Shown here in pieces: positions 19,059-26,914 of a DNA stretch of 57,685 bases (position 1 is the first letter of the stretch; each line of letters begins with the position of its first letter). A program made the position numbers and the translations under genes. The notes beneath the pieces are model-generated. The model did not search any database and was not told where the DNA came from. It saw only the letters and a list, made by a program, of their open reading frames with translations. The DNA lies in NCBI RefSeq assembly GCF_030696805.1, contig NZ_JAUYRO010000042.1:1-57685 (forward strand), read 5' to 3'. The DNA is from Methyloversatilis sp. (GTDB taxonomy: Bacteria > Pseudomonadota > Gammaproteobacteria > Burkholderiales > Rhodocyclaceae).

Positions 19059-22000
19059 GTGTCCATCCATGTCGCACTGAACCACGTCACCCACTACCGC
19101 TACGATCGTCCGGTGCTGCTGAGCCCGCAGGTGGTGCGTCTGCGCCCGGCGCCGCACACGCGTACGCCCATCCTGTCGTATTCGCTGCGCGTCACGCCGG
19201 CCGAGCACTTCGTAAACTGGCAGCAGGACCCGCAATCCAACTATCTGGCGCGCCTGGTTTTTCCGGAGCGCACGCGCGAGTTGCGCATCGAAGTCGATCT
19301 GATTGCCGAAATGTCGGTCATCAATCCGTTCGACTTCTTCCTCGAGCCGGCGGCCGAGAAGATTCCGTTCGGCTACAACGAAGAGCAGACGCGCGAACTG
19401 TTTCCCTATCTGGTCACGCTGCCGCTGACCCGTTCCAACGCGCCGAAATTCACCCGCTGGGTCGATGACGCACGCGCGCTGTTCGGCAGCAACGGCAAGG
19501 CCAGCGTCGACTATCTGGTGGCGCTGATCCAGCAGATGCAGGGCGACATCCGCTACTTGATCCGCATGGAGCCGGGCGTGCAGACGCCGGAAGAAACCTT
19601 GCAGAAGGGCAGCGGCTCGTGCCGCGACACGACCTGGCTGCTGGTGCAGGTGCTGCGCCATCTGGGGCTGGCGGCGCGTTTCGTGTCCGGCTATCTGATA
19701 CAGCTCACCGCCGACGTGAAGTCGCTCGACGGCCCGAGCGGCCCGGAGAAGGATTTCACCGACCTGCACGCCTGGTGCGAGGTGTATCTGCCGGGCGCCG
19801 GCTGGGTGGGACTCGATGCGACGTCCGGCCTGTTCGCCGGCGAGGGCCACATTCCGCTCGCCTGCTCGCCCGACCCGTCGTCGGCAGCGCCGATCAGCGG
19901 CCTGACCGAAAAGTGCGAAACCGAATTCGAGCACCACATGAAGGTCGAGCGCGTGTGGGAAGCACCGCGCGTGACCAAGCCCTACACCGACGACGCCTGG
20001 TCGCGCATCGAAAAGCTGGGCCATCGCATCGACACCGATCTGGTGCAGAACGATGTGCGGCTGACGATGGGCGGGGAGCCGACCTTCGTGTCGGTGGACG
20101 ACCGCGACGGCCCCGAGTGGAACACCACGGCCGATTCGCCGCCGGACAAGCCGGTCAAGCGCCTGCTGGGCGCCGAGTTGCTGGCGAAGCTCAAGGCGCG
20201 CTATGCGCCGGGCGGCCTGCTGCATTACGGCCAGGGCAAGTGGTATCCGGGCGAACAATTGCCGCGCTGGTCGCTGTCCTGCTTCTGGCGGCGAGACGGC
20301 GAGCCGATCTGGACCGATCCTGGCCTGATTGCCGACGAAGCGGTCGATTACGCGCTTGATCCGGAACATTGCGCGACCTTCCTGAAGGCGCTGTCGAAAC
20401 GCCTTGAAGTGGACGGCAGGTATGTGTTTCCGGCCTTCGAAGACGTCTGGTACTACCTGTGGCGCGAACGCAAGTTGCCGGTGAACGTCGATCCGTTCGA
20501 TTCACGGCTCGAAGACCCGCTGGAGCGCGATTGCATTCGTCGTCTGTTCCATGACGGGCTGGACAGCGAGGTCGGCCACATCCTGCCGCTGGCGCGCACG
20601 CCGGCGGGCGACGCGTGGCAGAGCGGACGATGGTTCCTGCGCGACGACCGCTGCTTCCTGATTCCGGGTGATTCGCCGATGGGTTACCGGTTGCCGCTCG
20701 ATTCCCAGCCCTGGGTGTCGGCCGCCGAATATCCGTGGGTGCATGCACCTGACCCGGTACAGCGACAGGTGCCGCTGCGGCCGCAGATCGACATTGCCGT
20801 ACGCATGCAGCAGCCGGAAGACGACGACGCAGCCGGCATCGACTTCGCCACCGCCGCTCCGGCTGCAGCCCGCGCGCCGGCCACCGACAGAAAGCCGGAG
20901 TCGCTGGAATCTGCCGGCTGGATCACCCGCACCGCGCTGTGCGCGCAGGTGCGCCACGGCGTGATGTATCTGTTCATGCCGCCGCTGCCGACGCTGGATG
21001 ATTACCTCGAACTGGTCACCGCGGTCGAACTGACCGCTGCCGCCTGCGGCCACCCGGTGGTGCTCGAAGGTTACGAGCCGCCGCGCGATCCGCGCGTCGA
21101 GGTGCTGCGCATCACGCCCGACCCGGGCGTGCTGGAAGTGAATATCCAGCCGTACCACTCGTGGGACGACATGGTGGCCGGCACCACCTTCCTGTACGAG
21201 GCGGCCCATGAAACCCGCCTCGGCACCGAAAAGTTCATGATCGACGGCCGCCACAGCGGTACCGGCGGCGGCAATCACTTCGTGCTGGGCGGCGCCACGG
21301 TGGCCGATTCGCCCTTCCTTCGCCGGCCCGATCTGCTGCGCAGCATGATCAGTTACTGGCACAACCATCCGGCGCTGTCGTATCTGTTTTCCGGCCTGTT
21401 CATCGGCCCGACCAGTCAGGCGCCGCGCATGGACGAGGCACGCAACGATTCAGTGTACGAGATGGAAATCGCGTTCGCCGAAATCGAGCGCCGTTCGCGC
21501 GACACGGGCTACACGCCGCCCTGGCTGATCGACCGCATCCTGCGCAACCTTTTGGTCGATGCCACCGGCAACACGCATCGCGCCGAATTCTGCATCGACA
21601 AGCTGTATTCGCCGGATGGCGCGACCGGCCGGCTCGGCCTGCTGGAAATGCGCGGCTTCGAAATGCCACCGCATGCCCGCATGAGCCTGACTCAGCAACT
21701 GCTGCTGCGCGCGCTGATTGCCCGCTTCTGGCAGCAGCCGTATGCCCCGCCGAAGCTCAAGCGCTGGGGCACCGAACTGCACGATCGGTTCATGCTGCCG
21801 TACTTCGTGTGGGAGGACATGCGCGACGTGGTCGATGACCTGCGTGCCTTCGGCTATCCGATGGAGCTCGAGTGGTTTGCGCCGCACTTCGAGTTCCGCT
21901 TCCCGCGTATGGGCCAGTTCTCTGCCCGCAACGTACTGGTGGAACTGCGCAGTGCGCTCGAACCCTGGCATGTGCTGGGTGAGGAAGGCGGGGCCGGCGG

Positions 22001-22436
22001 CACGGTGCGCTACGTCGATTCATCGGTCGAGCGCCTGCAGGTGAAGGTGCAGGGCCTGGTCGACGACCGGCATGTGCTGGCCGTCAATGGTCGGCGCGTG
22101 CCGCTGTCGCCGACCGGTCGGGTCGGCGAGTACGTCGCCGGCGTGCGCTATCGTGCCTGGCAACCGGCGACCTGCCTGCACCCGACCATTCCGCCGCACG
22201 CCCCGCTGGTGTTCGATCTCGTGGATGACTGGATGAAGCGCTCGATGGGCGGCTGCCAATATCACGTCGCGCACGCCGGCGGTCGCAATCACGAAAGCTT
22301 CCCGGTGAATTCCTACGAGGCCGAAGGACGCCGGCTGGCGCGCTTCTTTGCCATGGGGCACACGCCGGGTCACGTATCCGCCCCGCCGGAAGACCGCAAC
22401 CCGAATTTCCCGTTCACGCTCGACCTGCGACGGTAA
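19059..22436 (+). CDS. Transglutaminase-like protein with C-terminal DUF2126
   Basis: A 1125-residue protein. An N-terminal beta-rich region (NHVTHYRYDRPVLLSPQ) precedes the transglutaminase core, whose triad is C188 in GSGSCRDTTWLLVQVLR, H237 in DLHAWCEVYLPG and D253 in VGLDATSG. The remaining about 830 residues form DUF2126, with motifs such as LTMGGEPTFVSVDDRDGPEW and GTGGGNHFVLGGA. The start is GTG (MSIHVALNH) with GGAG seven bases before it. Family members often sit with ATP-grasp and alpha-E proteins and may build or trim peptide-like products; none of those partners is here. No signal peptide is seen, so the protein is probably cytoplasmic. The substrate is unknown. Confidence 0.92.
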   Translation: MSIHVALNHVTHYRYDRPVLLSPQVVRLRPAPHTRTPILSYSLRVTPAEHFVNWQQDPQSNYLARLVFPERTRELRIEVDLIAEMSVINPFDFFLEPAAEKIPFGYNEEQTRELFPYLVTLPLTRSNAPKFTRWVDDARALFGSNGKASVDYLVALIQQMQGDIRYLIRMEPGVQTPEETLQKGSGSCRDTTWLLVQVLRHLGLAARFVSGYLIQLTADVKSLDGPSGPEKDFTDLHAWCEVYLPGAGWVGLDATSGLFAGEGHIPLACSPDPSSAAPISGLTEKCETEFEHHMKVERVWEAPRVTKPYTDDAWSRIEKLGHRIDTDLVQNDVRLTMGGEPTFVSVDDRDGPEWNTTADSPPDKPVKRLLGAELLAKLKARYAPGGLLHYGQGKWYPGEQLPRWSLSCFWRRDGEPIWTDPGLIADEAVDYALDPEHCATFLKALSKRLEVDGRYVFPAFEDVWYYLWRERKLPVNVDPFDSRLEDPLERDCIRRLFHDGLDSEVGHILPLARTPAGDAWQSGRWFLRDDRCFLIPGDSPMGYRLPLDSQPWVSAAEYPWVHAPDPVQRQVPLRPQIDIAVRMQQPEDDDAAGIDFATAAPAAARAPATDRKPESLESAGWITRTALCAQVRHGVMYLFMPPLPTLDDYLELVTAVELTAAACGHPVVLEGYEPPRDPRVEVLRITPDPGVLEVNIQPYHSWDDMVAGTTFLYEAAHETRLGTEKFMIDGRHSGTGGGNHFVLGGATVADSPFLRRPDLLRSMISYWHNHPALSYLFSGLFIGPTSQAPRMDEARNDSVYEMEIAFAEIERRSRDTGYTPPWLIDRILRNLLVDATGNTHRAEFCIDKLYSPDGATGRLGLLEMRGFEMPPHARMSLTQQLLLRALIARFWQQPYAPPKLKRWGTELHDRFMLPYFVWEDMRDVVDDLRAFGYPMELEWFAPHFEFRFPRMGQFSARNVLVELRSALEPWHVLGEEGGAGGTVRYVDSSVERLQVKVQGLVDDRHVLAVNGRRVPLSPTGRVGEYVAGVRYRAWQPATCLHPTIPPHAPLVFDLVDDWMKRSMGGCQYHVAHAGGRNHESFPVNSYEAEGRRLARFFAMGHTPGHVSAPPEDRNPNFPFTLDLRR

Positions 22437-22741
22437 GCAGGCCACCCACGACCGCGCCCAGCTGTTTCTTGCAGGTTCGGCAGTGGGCGCAACAGCGGTC
22501 GGGCGCTGCAGCTGTTGGGGCTGTGGCTGTGGGAGCTGCGATCCACTGCCGGCCCGCAGAGCCGGCCGGCCATGCCGGGCCGGCAGTGGATCGCCGCTCC
22601 CACAGGGGCCTCTCCTCAGAGGCCTCTCCCACAGGGGGCCGCATCCACAGGAGTCCGCTCGCAGGGGCTGCTCTCACACGTACCGGCCGACACGCGCCGG
22701 GCTGCGGCACAATGCTGCTTTGAAATCCTGCCCGGCCCCTT
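22437..22741. other. Repeat-filled intergenic region before the DUF454 gene
   Basis: 305 bases without a gene, dominated by the palindrome at 22527-22605. Further degenerate CTCCCACAG / CTGTGGGAG fragments extend to about 22680. No promoter for the next gene is evident. Confidence 0.75.
22527..22605. repeat. Large palindromic intergenic repeat
   Basis: The left arm CTGTGGGAGCTGCGATCCAC... (29 bases, to 22555) pairs with the right arm at 22577-22605 at 28 of 29 positions, with a 21-base GC-rich loop. The core CTGTGGGAGC-N-GCGATCC resembles REP/BIME-type elements. It is followed at once by further CTCCCACAG units, suggesting a small cluster. Confidence 0.9.
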
Positions 22742-23140
22742 TTGATCCACTGGACCCGACAATTGCTGTGGCGGCTGCTGGCAGGAGTGGCTGTTCTGCT
22801 GGGCGTGATCGGCGCAGTGCTGCCGGTGCTGCCGACGGTGCCTTTCCTGCTGCTGGCAGCCTGGGCAGCCAGCCGGGGCTGGCCGGAGCTGGAAGCCAAG
22901 CTGCTGGCGCACTCGACTTATGGCCCCTACATCACGAACTGGCGCGAACAGGGCGCCATTCCGCGGCGCGCCAAGTGGCTGGCCAGCGCGATGATGCTGT
23001 TCAGCGCCACCACGCTGTGGTTCAGCCCGGTGCCGGTGTGGGTGCGGGGCAGCGTGTATGTGCTGCTCGCAGCGGTCGCCGGCTGGATGTGGACACGCCC
23101 CGAACCGGCGGCGCGCCCGCTACCTCAAGACCCACCCTGA
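22742..23140 (+). CDS. DUF454 (YbaN-like) inner membrane protein
   Basis: A 132-residue integral membrane protein of the YbaN/DUF454 family. The first hydrophobic segment LLAGVAVLLGVIGAVLPVLP is followed by the family hallmark PTVPFLLLAAWAASRGWPELE. A second long hydrophobic part covers about residues 75-120. The start is TTG, the only start codon in frame after the upstream stop, and it fits family N-termini; no Shine-Dalgarno sequence is visible, so the start is less certain than the gene. The role is unknown. It is convergent with the old-yellow-enzyme gene, four bp away. Confidence 0.82.
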   Translation: MIHWTRQLLWRLLAGVAVLLGVIGAVLPVLPTVPFLLLAAWAASRGWPELEAKLLAHSTYGPYITNWREQGAIPRRAKWLASAMMLFSATTLWFSPVPVWVRGSVYVLLAAVAGWMWTRPEPAARPLPQDPP

Positions 23141-23144
23141 GCGC

Positions 23145-24239
23145 TCAGACTGCGCCAAGTGCCGGATAGTCGGTGTAGCCCGCTGCACCGCCGCCGTACA
23201 TCAGTTCGGCGCGCAGGTCGTTGTACGGCGCGTTGTCACGCAGGCGGCGCACCAGATCCGGGTTCGAAATGAAGGGCCGGCCGAAAGCCACCGCGTCGAT
23301 GGCGCCCGATGCGACGGCATCCATCGCCATCGTGCGGTCGTAGCCGTTGTTCGCGATCCAGCCACCGTTGAAATGCGCGCGCAGCGCAGCGTAGTCGATC
23401 GGCGGCTTGACGCTGGCAGGCGCGCGTTCGCCACCGGTTTCGCCCTCGATCATGTGCACGAAAGCGATGCCCAGGGCAGACAGCCGGTCGAGCACATGGC
23501 TGTGCAGCACCTGCGGATTGCTGTCGAGCGGCGTGTCGCAGAACGTCGTGGCCGGCGACAGGCGCACGCCGGTCCGACCGGCGCCGATTTCGGCCACCAC
23601 CGCTTCCATGATTTCCAGCAGCAAACGGGCGCGGTTTTCGATCGAACCACCGTACGGGCCGCTGCGGTCATTCACGCTGTCGCGCAGGAACTGCTCCAGC
23701 AGATAGCTGTTGGCCGAATGCACTTCGACGCCGTCAAAGCCGGCGTCGATGGCGTTGCGTGCAGCGCGGCGGTAGTCGTCGATCAGGCCGGGCAATTCAT
23801 CGTCGCGCAACGCGCGCGGTGCCGACACATCGACGAAGCCGTCGCGGGTGAAGCACTGCGCATCCGGACGGCGTGAGGTCGACGACACCGGCGACGCGCC
23901 GCCAGGCAGCAGCGAGGAGTGCGAAATGCGGCCGACGTGCCAAAGTTGCAGAATGATGCGGCCGCCAGCCGCATGCACCGCATCGGTCACCTTGCGCCAG
24001 CCGGCGACCTGTTCGGCCGAATGGATGCCCGGCGTGTCGAGATAGCCCTGCCCCATCGGATTGACCTGCGTCGCCTCGGCGATGATCAGACCGGCGCTGG
24101 CGCGCTGCGTGTAGTACTCGACGGTCAGCGGTCCCGGCACCTGACGGGGCAGCGCTCGGTTGCGCGTCAGCGGCGCCATGACGACGCGGTTGTTCAGTGC
24201 AATGTCGCCCAGATTCAGCGGGTCGAAAAGTGTGGTCAT
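23145..24239 (-). CDS. Old-yellow-enzyme family alkene reductase
   Basis: A 364-residue FMN-dependent NADPH oxidoreductase (NemA/OYE class) that reduces activated C=C bonds of enones, nitro-alkenes or nitrate esters. Visible are the FMN-binding N-terminus LFDPLNLGDIALNNRVVMAP, the substrate His/Asn pair with catalytic tyrosine in VEVHSANSYLLEQF, and the FMN phosphate region AVAFGRPFISNPDLVRRL. GGGAG lies seven bases before the ATG. It is downstream, on the same strand, of a decayed dehydrogenase fragment, which suggests an old detoxification pair. No regulator is next to it. The natural substrate is unknown. Confidence 0.93.
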   Translation of the reverse strand: MTTLFDPLNLGDIALNNRVVMAPLTRNRALPRQVPGPLTVEYYTQRASAGLIIAEATQVNPMGQGYLDTPGIHSAEQVAGWRKVTDAVHAAGGRIILQLWHVGRISHSSLLPGGASPVSSTSRRPDAQCFTRDGFVDVSAPRALRDDELPGLIDDYRRAARNAIDAGFDGVEVHSANSYLLEQFLRDSVNDRSGPYGGSIENRARLLLEIMEAVVAEIGAGRTGVRLSPATTFCDTPLDSNPQVLHSHVLDRLSALGIAFVHMIEGETGGERAPASVKPPIDYAALRAHFNGGWIANNGYDRTMAMDAVASGAIDAVAFGRPFISNPDLVRRLRDNAPYNDLRAELMYGGGAAGYTDYPALGAV

Positions 24240-24330
24240 GCATTACTCCCATATATGAAATGGCTTCGCCGCGGCCGCACGCCGGTCCGACCGCGACGGC
24301 GCACGGGTAGAGCGAACGCGCAAAAATCAG

Positions 24331-24449
24331 TTCCAGTTCAGCGATCCGCACGAGCACATCATGCCCGTGTGCCTCCGATGGCGTCAGTTCGATATCGACC
24401 AGACAATCAACGCCGTCGACCGGCAGATCTTGCAGAAGGCGACCGCTTT
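24331..24449 (-). pseudogene. Remnant of a zinc-type quinone oxidoreductase/alcohol dehydrogenase N-terminus
   Basis: The minus strand reads KAVAFCK in one frame and then, after a shift of frame, LPVDGVDCLVDIELTP followed by SEAHGHDVLVRI. Together these resemble the first 40 residues of the zinc-type alcohol dehydrogenase-like family (pattern MKAVxFxxxLPIDxPDSLVDIELPxPxxxxHDLLVRV). The initiator methionine is replaced by glycine and similarity stops after VRIAELE. It is therefore a frameshifted, truncated fossil between the DUF3253 and reductase genes. The call rests on remembered family patterns and needs a database comparison. Confidence 0.5.
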
Positions 24450-24462
24450 CCCGACCACCCTT

Positions 24463-24735
24463 TCACGGCCAACAAATCGCTCCGTTGGAGCCGGCGGAGC
24501 GCTCAGGCGCCTGCGCCAAACGGATCGGGCCGCGCCAGTCGGCGTTCGGGTCGCGCTTTTCGCCCCCCTGTGTGATGACAACCAGACCGTCACGTGCCAG
24601 CTGGCGCGCCACCTCTTGCACGCGCGGCATCAGTGCGCGCCAGTCAGTGACCAGTGCGCGCGCGACTTCCGACGGGCAGATCGACCGCCCGGCGCCTCGT
24701 ACGGCGACCTGCGCAAGCAGTTCGCGCGCAATCAT
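24463..24735 (-). CDS. DUF3253 small protein
   Basis: A 90-residue protein with the DUF3253 pattern: MIARELLAQVAVRGAGRSIC, then PSEVARALVTDWRALMPRVQ and ARDGLVVITQGGEKRDP. The fold is probably a winged helix, but the function is not established. Its start was placed at the ATG 32 bp after the sulfurtransferase stop; ATGs inside the sulfurtransferase gene are possible but would overlap it by about 46 bp. No Shine-Dalgarno sequence is evident, so translational coupling to the upstream gene is likely. The last 15 residues diverge from the family and may reflect decay of the neighbouring remnant. Confidence 0.72.
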   Translation of the reverse strand: MIARELLAQVAVRGAGRSICPSEVARALVTDWRALMPRVQEVARQLARDGLVVITQGGEKRDPNADWRGPIRLAQAPERSAGSNGAICWP

Positions 24736-24767
24736 CGCGTTGTCGCCAACAGGGTCGGTGGCGCCGT

Positions 24768-25610
24768 TCAGCGCGCCACCGGTCGTGCCGGATCGCTGCA
24801 CCATTCGCTCCACGAACCCGGATACAGGCGCGCGCCGGACAGGCCAGCGAGTTCGAGCGCGAGCAGGTTATGGCAGGCCGTGACGCCACTGCCGCACTGC
24901 ATGACCAGGGTTGCCGGATCCCGTCCATTGGCGATGGCACACCACTCGGCGCGCAGGACGTCGGCCGGCTTGAAGCGGCCATCGTCGGTCAGATTCAGTT
25001 TGAAGAAGCGGTTGACCGCACCCGGTATGTGGCCGCCGACCGGATCCAGCGTTTCGTTCTCGCCGCGGAAACGGTCCGGCGCACGCGCATCGACCACCAG
25101 CAGCGCGGCGCTGTCGAGATTGGCCATCAAGGCGTCGGCATCCAGCGTGGTTTCGACCGCGCCTACCGGATAGCGCGTGGCCGGGCGGCTGCGTACGGTC
25201 TGGTCAAGCGCGCCGCCCGCGGCGCGCCAAGCGGCGAGGCCGCCATCGAGTACCGCGGCGTCGGCATGACCGACCCAGCGCAACATCCACCACAGACGGG
25301 CGGCGAACATGCCGCCAGCGTCATCGTAGGCGACCACGGTGTGCTGCGGTGTGATGCCGCAGCGACCGAGCAACGCGGTGAAGGCGGCCGGCGATGGCAG
25401 CGGGTGACGGCCGTTGCTGCCGGTTTTCACCGACGACAGGTCGCGATCGAGGTGCATGAACAGCGCCCCGGGAATATGGCTCTCAGCCCACGCGGCTTCG
25501 CCGGCGTCAGGTCGTGCCAGATCGTGCCGGCAGTCGATCATGACCAGAGCGTCGTCGCCGAGGCGACCTGCGAGTGCCTCGGCGCTGATCAGCGGACCCA
25601 CGGCGCTCAC
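24768..25610 (-). CDS. sseA: Sulfurtransferase (3-mercaptopyruvate type)
   Basis: A 280-residue protein of two rhodanese domains. The first (about 1-130) is non-catalytic. The second (about 155-275) carries the active-site loop QCGSGVTACHNLLALELAG. The loop sequence CGSGVTA, rather than CRKGVTA, favours 3-mercaptopyruvate over thiosulfate as sulfur donor. Other motifs are VMIDCRHDLARPDAG, AESHIPGA and HIPGAVNRFF. It is cytoplasmic, with no signal peptide. The start is a GTG overlapping the TGA of the upstream SpoIIAA-like gene (GTGA), so the two are translationally coupled. The symbol is used by family; thiosulfate activity is not excluded. Confidence 0.88.
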   Translation of the reverse strand: MSAVGPLISAEALAGRLGDDALVMIDCRHDLARPDAGEAAWAESHIPGALFMHLDRDLSSVKTGSNGRHPLPSPAAFTALLGRCGITPQHTVVAYDDAGGMFAARLWWMLRWVGHADAAVLDGGLAAWRAAGGALDQTVRSRPATRYPVGAVETTLDADALMANLDSAALLVVDARAPDRFRGENETLDPVGGHIPGAVNRFFKLNLTDDGRFKPADVLRAEWCAIANGRDPATLVMQCGSGVTACHNLLALELAGLSGARLYPGSWSEWCSDPARPVAR

Positions 25611-25957
25611 ACCGTTTCGGCGAGCCAGGCGCGCGCGCTGGCCTCGTCGTCGAACACGGTCACGTCGGCATCGACGAACACCTGCGACAGCCAGGCCGTC
25701 CAGATCATCCAGGGACTGCCGGCCAGCACCGCGATGCGCCCGAAGTCGTGGCTGTGCTCGCGGGCGAAGCGCAGTTCCTCGAGCGCCATGTCGAGCGTGA
25801 AATCGGTCATCTGGCGCAGGTCGATCAGCAGATTGACCACCCCTTCGAATTTGATGCGGTAATTCACCAGGTTTTCGAACTCGCGGTAATCCGCCAGCGT
25901 GAACTCGCCGAAGGCGGACACCGTCACCAGATTGCCATCGGACTCGGTTGCGATCAT
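25607..25957 (-). CDS. SpoIIAA-like (STAS-fold) protein
   Basis: A 116-residue protein of the SpoIIAA-like/DUF3478 type. The central pattern VVNLLIDLRQMTDFTLDMAL, then EELRFAREHSHDFGRIAVLAG and a C-terminal VFDDEASARAWLAE helix, fits the family of small lipid- or partner-binding STAS-fold proteins. AAGGAG lies upstream with ideal spacing. It follows the EamA gene by 19 bp and overlaps the sulfurtransferase start by four bases. The function is unknown; the coupling suggests a role with the sulfurtransferase, but that is inference. Confidence 0.82.
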   Translation of the reverse strand: MIATESDGNLVTVSAFGEFTLADYREFENLVNYRIKFEGVVNLLIDLRQMTDFTLDMALEELRFAREHSHDFGRIAVLAGSPWMIWTAWLSQVFVDADVTVFDDEASARAWLAETV

Positions 25958-25976
25958 TTGAAATCTCCTTGAAAAA

Positions 25977-26825
25977 CTAGGTCTTCACCGGCGGCGGCCT
26001 GAGCAGCGCAAGCAGGCCGCTGGCAACAATGAGCAACATGCCCAGCCAGACTACTGCAGACGGCACTTCCTGCCATAGCAGGATGCCGTAAAGCGTCGAA
26101 AAAGCGACCGTCGTGTACGCCAGGCTGGCCGACACCAGTGTGCGCCCACCCTTGTAGGCGGCAGTCATGCACAGTTGAGCGGCCGTGCCGAACACGCCGA
26201 CGCCGCCCAGCAGCGCCCAGGTCCGTGCCGAATGGAAGTGAAACCCGCCGTCGGCGAGCGCCCACAGCGCACCCAGTACTGTCGAACAGGCAGAAAAGTA
26301 GAGCACGATGCGCCACTCCGGTTCGCCCAGGCGCCCCAGGTCGCGCACGCTCAGATAGGCAACGGTGGCGATCAGCCCCGACCCGAGTCCGAACAGCCCG
26401 CCAACCCACTGTTCGCTGCCCAGCGTAGGTTGCAGCACCAGCACGACACCGGCGAAACCGATGGCCAGTGCCAGCATCAGCGGTCGCGACAACTCGCCCG
26501 ACGCAGTGAAGCCCAGCCAGGCGGCCATGAACAGCGGCGATGTGTAGTTGAGCGTGACCGCGGTCGGAAGCGGCAGCAGCGAAATGGCCTCGAAGTACAG
26601 GATGAGCGACACCGCACCCGACACGCCACGCTTCAGATGCAATCCGGCGTGCGGTGTGGCGAAGTCAGCGCCGCGCAAGCGCATCACCACGGCGACCAGC
26701 AACAGCGCAATGAAGCCGCGGTAAAAGGCGATTTCAGATGCCGGAAGTGCATCGCTTGCCAGCTTCACGCACACGCCCATCGACGCGAACAAAAGGCTGG
26801 CAAGCACCATCCACAGCGACTGCAT
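25977..26825 (-). CDS. EamA/DMT family transporter
   Basis: A 282-residue inner membrane protein with about ten hydrophobic segments arranged as two EamA repeats. The first begins at MQSLWMVLASLLFASMGVCV and contains the family stretch LPLPTAVTLNYTSPLFMAAW. The second begins near LGRLGEPEWRIVLYFSACS. Relatives export amino acids or metabolites, or take up S-adenosylmethionine; the substrate here is unknown. The start was placed at MQSLWMVL; an ATG 23 codons upstream would add a non-membrane extension. It precedes the SpoIIAA-like gene by 19 bp, forming a possible operon with the Rieske gene 89 bp upstream. Confidence 0.87.
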   Translation of the reverse strand: MQSLWMVLASLLFASMGVCVKLASDALPASEIAFYRGFIALLLVAVVMRLRGADFATPHAGLHLKRGVSGAVSLILYFEAISLLPLPTAVTLNYTSPLFMAAWLGFTASGELSRPLMLALAIGFAGVVLVLQPTLGSEQWVGGLFGLGSGLIATVAYLSVRDLGRLGEPEWRIVLYFSACSTVLGALWALADGGFHFHSARTWALLGGVGVFGTAAQLCMTAAYKGGRTLVSASLAYTTVAFSTLYGILLWQEVPSAVVWLGMLLIVASGLLALLRPPPVKT

Positions 26826-26914
26826 CGCAGGGCCGTCAGTGACGCAAGGCAACAGGGCAGCACGGTGCCCCGTCCTGCCGAAGGCGCCGACCAAGGCTCA
26901 CGGGTATCCAGCCT

